64,000 nt of DNA from Dactylis glomerata (taxonomy: Eukaryota; Streptophyta; Magnoliopsida; Poales; Poaceae), in contig QXEO01002102.1 in assembly GCA_007115705.1 (NCBI GenBank), positions 1,382,509-1,446,508 of the forward strand, written 5' to 3'. Under the pieces are notes generated by a model. That model saw only the letters and a list, made by a program, of their open reading frames with translations. It searched no databases and had not been told where the DNA came from. Positions 23,938-33,550 of this stretch are shown here, piece by piece. A program made the position numbers and the translations under genes. Within the stretch, counting starts at the first letter, position 1. Each line of letters starts with the position of its first letter.

Positions 23938-24551
23938 TGAAGGATGAAGACTTGGACGAAATATACAAAGAGCTACTTCATAAATTCGTCCATAGATAAA
24001 TATGGTGCTGCGTCACTTCTATTTTTGGGCCAGGCCCATGTAATTTTCGCAGCAAATAAGATAGCAACTTTTAGGAGTCCGAATTTGAGGAGAAAAGGCC
24101 TGTTAGGGTTCCGTTCGACCACCATACCCATGGCTGGTCGCACCCCTACCTTTTCCTCCTCAAATACCCCTGTAGCCGTCATTAGAACTCGGATTTTGTT
24201 TAGACTGAAGTTAGCCATTGCTGCAACTACGAGCTCGACTTTTGAGGCCAATCGCCCAGAAGAAGACCGCCTATTCAGAATCCCACCTTTTGAATAAAGC
24301 ATACATCTTTCATCCGCAATATCATGATTGCAGTATTAGTTCTTACTTGTTCTCGATTTCAGGTAGGAATTAAGACCCTCGCTGTTCAGGCTGATCGTGC
24401 ATCTGCAAGATCAGTAACTCCCGGAGATTGTCCTAGCGATTGCATTGGCGCACGAGCTTCGCACGTGTAGTCGGATCGTCAAGCACGAACTCCACCCACC
24501 AAATCGACTTATCAAGATCTAATCGAAAGATCGGACACCTTTGCCCCATCA
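23628..24551 (+). repeat. 3' LTR of G2
   Basis: It begins TGATGAGG after the purine tract AAGAAGGGGAGCA (23615-23627) and ends CCCCATCA at 24551, followed by TTAAT. Its first 310 bp are the pol C-terminal coding sequence. Confidence 0.9.
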
Positions 24552-24556
24552 TTAAT

Positions 24557-25455
24557 GCTTCATTATCCTCCTCTATACCACAACGTAGCATGCCAGTTTG
24601 CAACTCCTGATAGTAATCCTCTACATAATTTTTGCCTTGATCTAGACGTGCTAATTTGGTAAGCATGGAACGCTGATAATATGGTGGAACAAAACGAATA
24701 CGCATAGCATGTTTTAAAGCATCCCATGTAGTGATTGGATTAGCATGATTAGCACGACAATATTCAGACCACCATATGGAAGCAAAACTAGTGAACTCAC
24801 AAGTAGCAGCACTAACACGTCTATCCTCGGGATAATTTAAGCATGCAAAACGCTGGTCTAATTCTAATTCCCAAGAAAGGTATGCATCAGGATTATAGCG
24901 ACCATCAAACGTAGGAATATTTAATTTCAGTTTAGCAACATGGTCATCATCACGTACCAACGAACGAGGAGGTGGACGGCGAATATAGGGCCGAGGACGA
25001 CCAGGTGGCTGATCAACTGTGAAGTCGTCCGCGTACTCGCCCTCGTACTCATCTTCCCCGTAATAATCATCCAACTGTGCATCACGGGCCTATGTAACAC
25101 CCGTAGCTCCTGCAACACCAGCAGCCGCAGTGCCCGCAGTAGCACCCGCAGCCGAAGTTTGTGCCGGTTGATGGAGAATGCGCTGTGCATGTCCCAAAAA
25201 GGTCGGTGGAGGAGCCACGCGAGTCGGCTGTGGAGGAGGCACGCGAGCCGGCGGTGGAGGTGGTAATCGTGCTAGCACCTCCTGGAATTAAGCGTCGAGT
25301 TTGGCGGTGTAGGTGGTCTCGAGTCCCTCGAGTTGCTCCATCGTGTCACTAAAACGCTTGTCCACATCCTGCATATGATCAGACAAAAGTTTGGTGATGT
25401 GAGCCTGCAAGGCTTCACCCTCCAGTGGCTGTGGCTCGGTGTTTTCTGGTGGCAT
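24557..25455 (-). pseudogene. G1 gag (5' half)
   Basis: The start codon is at 25455-25453 (MPPENTEPQ). The N-terminal region mirrors G2/G3 gag (DHMQDVDKRFSDTMEQLEGL), then has a stop near 25290, a Pro/Ala-rich stretch, another stop near 25090, and an open block to the G2 insertion. That block has the conserved capsid-like region (AKLKLNIPTFDGRYNPDAYL, FTSFASIWWSEYCRANH, TTWDALKHAMRIRFVP, LDQGKNYVEDYYQELQ). Translation continues on the other side of G2 at 18603. Confidence 0.8.
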
Positions 25456-26525
25456 GATTAGTACGCAAAAGCACAGTTATAGAATAAAGATGCAACAGGA
25501 ACAGGGGTGGAAAATGCTTAATCTGTCAAGCAAACCAATACTCTTACCCGTTCTTATCCTGCAGCAGGTGGCGATCAGCAACCGTCGTGATCAAACTTCA
25601 GGAAGATTGAATAGAGCGATTGCCAGGTGGTGTCAACGCACGGTGTAGGAATATGTGGAGCTCTGGGTGGCTGCAATATCTGTAGCAAAAATTCAAAACA
25701 ACAATGCAAGGTTGAATAACAGCTCAACGACGGTACTGCGCTGGTCCTAGACTAGCCCAGGCTAGAGATGTGAGCCTAGAACACCACAAATCACGCCGCG
25801 ACACCGAAAAGCAACAGGCAGTAGTGCTTTGAACCGTGCGCAAATGAGGCGAAAATCACTATGATGGAAAGTGTCTCAAAACGATCAGCAAGGTGAAATA
25901 TCAGGATAGGAACAAGATTTTTTTTTGAAATTTTTGAATACTGCACGAAACTGCTCCGGAAAGCGTGCAGACGCCAATTTTTTTTTCACTATAATGGCGT
26001 ATAGCTCAAAACGATCCCAGAAGCCTAAAAACAGTATAGGCCGAAAAAAAATTCGGAGGAGTTTCCAGACTTTTTTTTTTGCTCTCCTCTCCTCTTTCCT
26101 TCTGGCCGAAACTTTCTGGAACTCGGGTCAAGTCACAACTCGGATCGGATCTGCAAAGATGGGAAACAAGAGTAGGAAAACGAAAACAAGGATATGTGGT
26201 GACGAAGGCGGTATGTGGACGTAGGGTTGTAGCAAGTGTATGGCGGTGGTGATAGCGGAATCGGTGGTGGCGGTGGTGATGACGGTGACCAGAACTCGAA
26301 CTCTAAAGATCTAGACCTAAAACCAGCACTGGACACAACGATGCAGACTAGAATTCAACAAAGCAAATACTGAAAATAAAAGATGCAAAAGGCCCAAAAG
26401 TGTTTCTAGGATACGGATCTAACCCTAATTTTTGGCTTTTTATGGTTTATAGGAAGAAGAACAGATGCAATTTAAACTACGAAAACAGTAAGATCTCACC
26501 GAGAAACCCAAAATCTGGTACCACT
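25456..26525 (-). other. G1 5' leader with primer binding site
   Basis: This is the non-coding leader between the 5' LTR and gag. The primer site on the minus strand is TGGTACCAGA (26523-26514), one base off the TGGTATCAGA of G2 and G3. I see no gene in the remaining 1 kb; it is A/T- and homopolymer-rich near 25920-26080. Confidence 0.7.
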
Positions 26526-27464
26526 TGATAAGGTAAAGGTGCCCGATCTTTCGATGAGACGATAACTATCGATTATGGTGGAGGTCAATGTTGACGATCC
26601 GACTACAAATGTGCGAGACGTTGTGCCTTAGCAATCGATACACCAACTTCCAAGGCTATTGATCACGCCGGAGCTAGATCAACCTGATCACGAGGATCAA
26701 TCCCTGCAAGCAATCGAAGAACAAGAAGAATTATAGATGCAATCAAGATATTGCAAATATAGATGAAGGCTTTATTGAAGAGGTGGGATTCTGTCTGTGC
26801 GTAGTACAAAAGGTCGGTTTGACACTTGTGCCTATGGCGAAGAGTAGGTCGTGGCTAAGTCTTTTAACTAAACAAAATCCAAGTTCTAATGACGGCTAGG
26901 AGGAGGTTTATATGAGGGAAAGGGCAGGGATTTTCATACAACCCTAATGGGCCATCCGAAAATAACCCTAGATGGGCCGATTTCCACTCAAACAGCCTCT
27001 AGAAAATCCCTAAAATCCCTATGACGAAAATACATGGGTTTAACCCATAAAATAAGGTGACGCAGCACCATATAAAGCCTTGGACGAATTTTATGATTTG
27101 GTAACTTGTGAATTTCGTCCAACCATCCTTGCATTATTATGGTGGCTTCAAAGTTCTGAAATCTTCACTTGCAGCGTCATCCTGAATCCTCACACGATTG
27201 CTGCCATCATCTCCATGCATGATCATGCTCCAATGCTTGTCCCTCTCATCCATTCCAGGCCCATCATTCCTAAGTAACATAAACACATCTGATTTAGGCA
27301 GCATCATATTCTCATGAATATTAGGAATAGTTCCTAGAAACGAAAGTACCTGATAATTTAGTTGGCGTGCACGAGCTCTTGTGAGAGGTCCTTGGAATTG
27401 TGGAATGTGAGGAAGTGTGGCTGTAGGTGCAACGGTTGTATCAACCGTAGGGATGCCCTCATCA
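26526..27464 (-). repeat. 5' LTR of G1
   Basis: TGATGAGGGCATCC starts at 27464 and CTTATCA ends at 26526. It pairs with 13755-14693 at about 96-97% identity by eye, with CTTCT duplication outside at 27465-27469. Confidence 0.9.
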
Positions 27465-27469
27465 CTTCT

Positions 27470-28995
27470 TCTAGGCTAACCCCCTTAAGATGGTTTAGCC
27501 TAATATTGTTAAAGTCCATGTTGGATTTGTGTCTAATCCTTCTTCCTTCTGGGGTAGTGAGTGTAATAGCTTTATTGACACAATCTATGACTCCCGCATA
27601 GGTAGTCATCCAATCCATACCCAAGATAACATCTAACCCTTGTGAATTCAGAACTACAAGATGAGTCGGAAACTTGTATTTACCAATTTCTAAGATCAAA
27701 CTCCGACATCCAGCATTGACTATCAATTCTCCACCCGGGGAACTAACTTTAATAACCCTTCCTATGGTTTCGGTGGAAAATGCATGCTTTTTCACAAATG
27801 CACTTGATATGAATGAATGAGATGCTCCAGTATCAAATAAAACCAATGCTATAAATGAGTTGAGTGGAAACGTACCTATCACATCATCATGCTCATTCAT
27901 CACTTCCTCCAAATTGAGGTGGTTCACCTGTCCCTTCTGGAATGGATTGGGCTTAGCAGCATCATCTATCTTCTTCTCTGGGCAAGTGGTGGAGTAGTGC
28001 CCAGCCTTCTTACACTTGAAGCATGTGACGTGGGAGAGATCCTTCTTGGCATCTGAGTTAAAGCGGCGCTGTCCATTCCCTCCATTGTGGTGTCCATTAT
28101 TCCCATTGTGGTGGCCATTGGAGTTGTTTCCCCTGAATCCTCCATTGTGTTTGTGGCCATTGAAGTTGCCACCATTGCCTTTATTAAAGTAGCCTCCATG
28201 CCTGTGGGAACTTCCATTCCCACTGCCCTCAGAGTAGTGGTGCTTCTTGTGGAATGGCTCAGTGTGAGCCTTGCCATTGCTGAATTTCCTCTTGCGGTTC
28301 TGTTCCTTCCTAATATTGTTGTCCAGAGTGACAGCTTGATCAAGAAGTGTCTGGTAGCTTGGAGCATAGGCCACTGACAGTGGTATATTCAGTTCTCCCT
28401 TGAGTTCAGCGAGGAACTCATCCTTCCTCTTAGCATTTGTGTCCACATCATCTGGCGCATATCTTGACAGAGAGAAGAAATTGTCCATGTACTCCTTCAA
28501 CGTCCTTCCGCCCTACCTCAGTGTGCGGAACTCATCTTTCTTCAGATTCATAATGCCTGTGGAGATGTGAGCATTACGAAAACCTTCCCTAAAGGTGTCC
28601 CAGTCTAGGCCTTCCACAGGATGTGCAACCTGGTAGGTTTCCCACCACATTGCGGCATGTGCTTCCAGCAGATGAGCGGTGAATCTCACCTTTTTAGCAT
28701 CGGTGCACTCGCAAGTAATCAAGTCCTTGCTAACAGAACGCAGCCAGTCATCGGCCACTATTGGGTCTGTGGCTGATGAAAACTTATTGGGTCTGAGCCT
28801 CAGAAATCTTGCCAGTCTGTCAACCTGGGGTGGGGGTGGCGGTGGTGGAGGTGGAGGTGGTGGCGGGTTGTTGTTGTTGTTAGCACTGGCCTGGATGAAT
28901 TGGGTCATCATTTGCATGAGCTGTGCTTGAGCTGTAGCTAACTATTGGATGACATTGTTGGTGTTGTTGTTGGTGTTGTCACGACGAGGAGGCAT
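27470..28995 (-). pseudogene. E1 gag and protease
   Basis: The frame starts at MPPRRDNTNNN (28995) and meets a TAG within 20 codons, near 28948. It continues with a run of about 13 prolines from a GGT/GGC-type simple repeat (about 28812-28865), then the capsid-like region (FSSATDPIVADDWLRSVSKD, HAAMWWETYQ). A second TAG near 28513 falls where related gags read LRQGGRT. An Asn/Gly/His-rich linker follows, then the CCHC knuckle CFKCKKAGHYSTTC, the protease motif VLFDTGASHSFIS and VILGMDWM. The block ends at LNHLKGVSLEE, where G1 is inserted. Translation resumes at 13754. Confidence 0.85.
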
Positions 28996-29244
28996 CTGAG
29001 GGGGTTTTAGCATGGGTGAGTAATTAGATAGATAGAACTAAGGAAGAATTTTTTTCCTACCCATGCACAAACACCACACCATACAACAAACAATCATAAA
29101 ACAAACTTCGAAAATCTTTATTAATAAACTTTGATAAAGTACGTTAAAGATTCGAAAAAAGGACTAAGGTGGATGGTACTACCATACCAACAAGGGTAGG
29201 GCAATACAACAAGTACTTAAACTATTACAATAAATGGTAGCCTT
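28996..29244 (-). other. E1 spacer between the upstream frame and gag
   Basis: About 250 bp of A/T-rich sequence on the element's sense strand. I see no gene or structure in it. Confidence 0.5.
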
Positions 29245-30126
29245 CTAACATCTCTTGATCCCGTTGAGGCATGCAAATGGAAGTGTCGTGTGATGCTTCG
29301 CCTCCAGCCTTGTTGCTCTAGCTTCCTTCGCCTTCCTGACTGCTCTTGCTTTCCACTCTTCTATGGTTATCTCTTCACCGTCGGTGTTGTAAAAGGTCAC
29401 CTCTTCTGGGTCTTCATCTGCAAGAGCTGCGGCTTCCATCTCGGCTATCTTCTTCAACTCATTGTTCTCCATCTTCAGTGCATCATTGTTCTCCTTTAGT
29501 TGATCTTTCTCCTCCTTGGACTTCATTAGGTTCTCATATTGTAGTAGTAGGGTCTTCTCTTGAACAAGTGCCCAGTTGTTCCTGCAAAGTAACTCCTTCT
29601 CCAACTTCTATGGTTCCTCCAAGACCTTGAGCCTCTCCTCCAAGACCTTGATCTTCTCTTCCAAAGCAGTCTTCTTGCCATCTAGCCAAAGAATCACTGC
29701 CTCCTCCTGCTGGAGCCTGACGTTGACATCACTACACTTCTTCCTGAAGCTATCCATGATGGAGATCTACTTCCTCAACATGTTCTCCAGGCGCACTAAG
29801 CTATGCTCCCTTTCAGTGAAGTAAGTACGACAGAAGGAATGAGCTTCTTCACCTTTGCGGTCGATGGGATTTCCCTCCTTGGTGTGCTCTCCAAAATAGG
29901 AGAAGCCCGAAGTAGTGGGGATATCGTCATGATACTTGTGGCATATGCGGGCGATGGCGCCCTGCATGGCTATCTCCACTGAATGATCCCAGTCGATGTA
30001 AGCATCAGTGTATTGCATGGTTGCGTCATCGGGTTCATCTTGTCTCCCTTGGATGGTGGTTTGGATCAACCACTTCTCATTACCATTCTCCTTGTACTCC
30101 AGCTTGCCACGAAACTCCGGTGGTGG
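29245..30126 (-). pseudogene. Extra frame (ORF0-like) upstream of E1 gag, coiled-coil protein
   Basis: In the gag orientation, about 290 codons in one frame are split by TAG codons near 29766 and 29606. The N-terminal part (30126-29770) has a compact Trp/Tyr-rich region with PPPEFRGKLEYKENG and ICHKYHDDIPTTSGFSYFG. The C-terminal part is strongly helical and charged (LVQEKTLLLQYENLMKSKEE, LKENNDALKMENNELKK), a long coiled coil. It lies between the position of the missing 5' LTR and gag, as reported for the ORF0 of rice RIRE3-type elements, a Tekay relative. Its function is unknown; it may help assemble particles (inference). The N-terminus is cut by LTR A at 30132. Confidence 0.6.
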
Positions 30127-30131
30127 TATCT

Positions 30132-32474
30132 TGTCACATCCCAAAATTTTGGAATATGAAAATAAATAAAATAGGAACCATGGTTATTTGTATTGATTGA
30201 AATTTCACAAGGAATTAAAACTTTTTGCTTTATTAAAAAGCCTTATTGGAAAAACCATTTCAAACCTTCTATTTTTCCTTGAAGAACTCATTTGAGAAAA
30301 TAGAATTTCAAAACATTATTTTGTTTTTATTCAAACCCATGCAAACTTGTTTGCAAAGGAAATACTTACAACAAGGTTTTATATCAAATAAAGTTTGCTA
30401 TGCCAAAGGGATATTTGAAAATAAATTTCAAAAACTATTTTTTTCATAAAGTTTATTCTCTGATCTAAAAAGGAATTATTTTGAAATCCCTAATTTTATT
30501 TGATCTTATGCAAATAAGCCCTTGGCTAAATTATAAAGCTTTTATTGGAAATTTTTATTTTTATTTATGAAAACATGTTTCTTACTGTCTTAGGATGTTA
30601 AGTAGAATTTTAGAAAATTTTACAAATTGGTTTGAATTCATTTGAAGCCAAAATGCAAAAGTTATGAAAAGATCAAAAAGAAATAGAAAATAGAAAAGAG
30701 AAAATCGCAGAACAAAAAAAAGTGAAAGAAGGCCGGGGCAACCCTTCTGGCCCAACCCCGCATGCGGCCCACGGCCCACCCGGGCTTTCTCACCGAAACG
30801 GTACGCCCCCCTCCCTCCTTTCACCGATAGGTGGGCCCCACCTGCCGGGTGTCTTCAACCTCCAGCCACAATCGCCGGAGGAGACAGCTGCGTCAGGAGG
30901 AATTTCCTCCTCTTCAATTCGGTTATTTCCCTGCCTTTTCGACTCCCCGAGCCTGCCTATATAAAGCCCTCGGTCTCCTCTCTTTTCTCCCACCCTCACT
31001 TTTCCCAAAACGCTTCTAGGTCGCCAGATCCAAACTCGCCGAGATCTCGACGGAGGAGAGCTTCGGGATGCCTTCGACCTGAGTATTTCCGTCACCCCCA
31101 CCCTCTAATCCCTTCTGTTCCACTCGTCTTGATTTCCGCATCTCTCTGACCCCTTTTCTTGATCTGCAGGAGCACCCGAGTGAGCGGGATGCCTCGCAGG
31201 AGCTCCTTTGAAGCCGTATTGCTCCGGCCGAACACCGACACCGTCTAGGGAAAAGAACAAGGACGACGTCGCCACCATGCAGTTCCCCTCATCGTGCGGA
31301 ACATCGTTGGCTAATCCATCTTCATCGGGGACCTTTAGATGCTCACCCATGTCCACCCCTGGGCCGCCACTCCGCCGACGACTCGCCGGAAAACAAACCC
31401 GGTGAGCTCTTCCCTCCAATTTCTTCTGTAACCGTCAGATCTGGAATCTAAGGGTAGGATTAGATCACTTATTTGAAGCGGTACCCCCCCAGATCTGGTG
31501 CGTCCATTCTATTTTAATCCGATGGCCGAAATCCCTGATCCACTCGAAGGGGTACGGGCCAATCAGAATAGACCACGTGGCGAGCCCTCGTTTAAATAGA
31601 AAATCGAATTAGAAAATGAACAGATTTTTTGCTGAAACTTTGGAAAATCATATCTTCTGAACCATAGATCCAAAAATAGCAAATAATATGTCTATGGATT
31701 CCTAAAAATGTGTAGAACACTATTCTGGAATAAAATTTGACTTTTGAACTAGTTAAAAACATTCAAATTTAAATATGTGAATTTGAGTATTTTTGCTATA
31801 GTTCAAATTCTATAAATCCTTTTCAGATGATTCTTTTTGCAAATGAATCATATTGTTATCCTCTATCCAGTAGAACTACTGCACAAATTATTTGAACCAA
31901 TTTTATCAAGTATTCAAATTCAAATGAAGATTTGAGTATTTTCTTCCTAGATTTAATTCTATAATTAATTTAGGCATAATTCCTTTTGCAAAATTGAATA
32001 TCTTGATAATAGAAAGTCACCAGAACACTTCACACACCTTTTTCACACTTTTCCAAGATCAAATCCACTAGTTCATCTTTTTGCAAGATATAGATGTGTT
32101 AATTGAGCACCTTGCAAAATATCAAATTCCTAAAATCCTAGCATGCACTTTGTGCTATTTTATTTTGTCCCACTAAACAAAAGTGTGAATTATACTAAGT
32201 CCTAATGACCACATAAAATTCACCATGACTTGGTAAAAATCTACTCTTTATCTTTGCCCAAGTACAAACCCTCAAACTCCATCTCATCCAAAATTCTTCT
32301 AAGTGTTGGCTACTCCATCCAACAATGTGGCATAGAAGTTTCCCATACCAAGACCATGGAGAAGATGTTGAAGAGAAGACAAGGAGCTGAAGTCAAAGAG
32401 GAAGATCAAGAGAAGAGAAGTCAAGAAGACAAAAGTGATAAACCCCATGACTTAGGAATTATTTATCCAGCCTA
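30132..32474 (+). repeat. LTR A, first segment: start of a very long gypsy LTR
   Basis: It begins TGTCACATCCC inside the E1 upstream frame, with a TATA box at 30958-30965. Together with 39314-40949 and 49956-50057 it forms one LTR of about 4.1 kb, followed by a tRNA-Met primer site at 50060. The order is supported by the second family member at 42466-43761, which carries an uninterrupted version of both insertion sites. Short reading frames (30722-30964, 31208-31405) are in the GC-rich 5' leader and look non-coding. The 30832-30844 stretch GGTGGGCCCCACC is a perfect palindrome. Confidence 0.75.
30958..30965 (+). promoter_or_regulatory. TATA box of LTR A
   Basis: TATATAAA is followed by GCCCTCGG and a C/T-rich stretch, 826 bp into the LTR. 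This is a typical plant LTR core promoter arrangement. Confidence 0.6.
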
Positions 32475-32740
32475 CACTAGTGGAAAAAAGGCTATTGGTG
32501 GCGCATCATTTTGGCCTATGCGTGGAGCATATGGGATGCGCCACCAATGCCACGCCACTAGTAACAGTTTATGGGTGGCGCATCTCAATATGCGCCACGC
32601 ATAGTTTGAAGGTTAGTGGCGCATATAGCATATGCGCCATTAGTATTTTATGCGTGGCGCATATTGCTATATGCGCCACTAATACACAATGCGCCACTAG
32701 ACACTTACAATATGCGCCACTGATATTTCATACAGGTCCA
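32475..32740. repeat. Left subterminal palindrome array of the CACTA element
   Basis: Units of the form TGGCGCATAT...ATATGCGCCA recur about every 35-45 bp, with decayed half-units between. Each unit is itself an inverted repeat. Subterminal repeats of this kind are the binding sites of the element's DNA-binding protein in characterised CACTA transposons. Confidence 0.75.
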
Positions 32741-32975
32741 AAAAAACTAATATTTTCTGGTATTTATACACAGCAATGCACAAGAATATATATAGGTATA
32801 CAATATAACTGCAGAATACACAGCATGTAGTACAAAAGAAATATATCATCATCACAAACAATTAGAACCATAATAGTGACAAAGTTCCCAAATATTAGAA
32901 GTGTTAGAGCATATATAGCCCAAGTCCATGCATCTCACGCATTACACACACTACACATTACACACACTACACATC

Positions 32976-33260
32976 TCACCAAAAGACCGAGTAGACTACA
33001 CCCGCAATGGTGAGCAAGACCGGGAGCACGATCATCAAGGTCTTCATCCGGTTGTTGTTTCTCCGCTCTCCTAGGAGGTGGATCCTCCACCTAGCTTCCG
33101 CTAGCTCTCTCGTCGGATACCCCTTGTAGGAGTTGCCGCTGAACTTGTTCACTTGCTTCTGGCAATCCTCCCACTCATCGTAGACTCCTAGTACCCACCC
33201 TTTGTACACCACGTAGCATCTCGGCATCTCTATAGACAAAGCCATATATATAGTATTCAA
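32976..33260 (-). CDS. Small HBD (viroplasmin / RNase H1 N-terminal type) protein with C-terminal membrane anchor, inside the CACTA element
   Basis: 94 codons are intact. Residues about 15-58 (YVVYKGWVLGVYDEWEDCQK, then VNKFSGNSYKGYPTRELAEA) match the Cauli_VI/HBD fold: YVVYKG, a G-V-Y turn, W, Q-V, FSG-SYKG and a final Glu/Ala helix. This domain binds RNA-DNA hybrids or dsRNA in RNase H1 and is found in caulimovirus inclusion-body protein. A basic stretch (GERRNNNRMK) is followed by a hydrophobic segment of about 20 residues ending in Trp at the C-terminus, a tail-anchor layout. It lies between the Ulp1-like gene and the left terminus, in the same orientation. An earlier in-frame start cannot be excluded. 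Function is unknown; RNA or hybrid binding at a membrane is inference. Confidence 0.65.
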   Translation of the reverse strand: MNTIYMALSIEMPRCYVVYKGWVLGVYDEWEDCQKQVNKFSGNSYKGYPTRELAEARWRIHLLGERRNNNRMKTLMIVLPVLLTIAGVVYSVFW

Positions 33261-33550
33261 GCTATAAGAAAAGAGTTACATATGTCGACAAAGCCATATA
33301 TCATATGCAACCGAAAGAATGAAAGGATTCACATGCATGTCGACAAAAGGAAAGTACTCGAGCTAAGAAAAGAGTTATATATAAGTATCCCGCATACAAA
33401 AGTAAATAAGTCCAACAACAATGCTTTCGACTAAGGCAAGTTATAAGTTTACACCTCACACACAGACACACACCGGAATGAGTTGCAGACAGTAAAGTTT
33501 ATGACTCAAGCACACACGATTGACATACACGCGAAAACGACTAGGAAGAA

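Larger units (their letters stand above)
18604..24551 (+). mobile_element. Element G2: internally deleted CRM-like retrotransposon inserted in G1 gag
   Basis: It is bounded by TGATGAGG at 18604 and CCCCATCA at 24551, with the 5-bp duplication TTAAT at 18599-18603 and 24552-24556. LTRs of about 925 bp differ at roughly 18 sites by eye (about 2%), younger than its host G1, as nesting requires. Compared with G3 it lacks about 1.8 kb from mid-gag to RT, and gag also has stop codons. It could move only with proteins from another copy. Confidence 0.92.
13755..27464 (-). mobile_element. Element G1: CRM-like gypsy retrotransposon inserted in E1 pol
   Basis: Both LTRs are 939 bp (13755-14693 and 26526-27464), begin TGATGAGG and end CTTATCA on the minus strand, and are flanked by the duplication CTTCT (13750-13754 and 27465-27469). 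By eye about 31 substitutions separate the LTRs (about 3.3%). At the commonly used grass LTR rate of 1.3e-8 per site per year that suggests roughly 1.3 million years (inference). Its own gag is split by G2. The pol sequence (YFDDILIYSKS, DRFSKMAHFIPCHKS) matches the CRM chromovirus lineage as I know it. Confidence 0.9.
8901..30131 (-). mobile_element. Element E1: old Tekay-like chromodomain gypsy retrotransposon, interrupted by G1
   Basis: On the minus strand the order is extra coiled-coil frame (30126-29245), gag and protease (28995-27470), the G1 insertion, RT, RNase H, integrase and chromodomain (13754-10829), polypurine tract (10834-10818) and 3' LTR (10817 to about 8901). Removing G1 with one CTTCT copy restores an uninterrupted reading frame across the site. 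The 5' LTR is absent: the plus-strand LTR A starts inside the upstream frame at 30132. Many stop codons show that E1 is dead, and it is the oldest layer in this part of the window. Confidence 0.8.

Noticed and set aside
30120..30131. TGGTATC at 30124 as a primer site next to the LTR A start
   Set aside because: It precedes an LTR start rather than following an LTR end, and the rest of the tRNA match is absent.
30826..30850. GGTGGGCCCCACC palindrome as a regulatory operator
   Set aside because: A single short GC palindrome in a GC-rich LTR leader; chance cannot be excluded and no repeats of it exist nearby.
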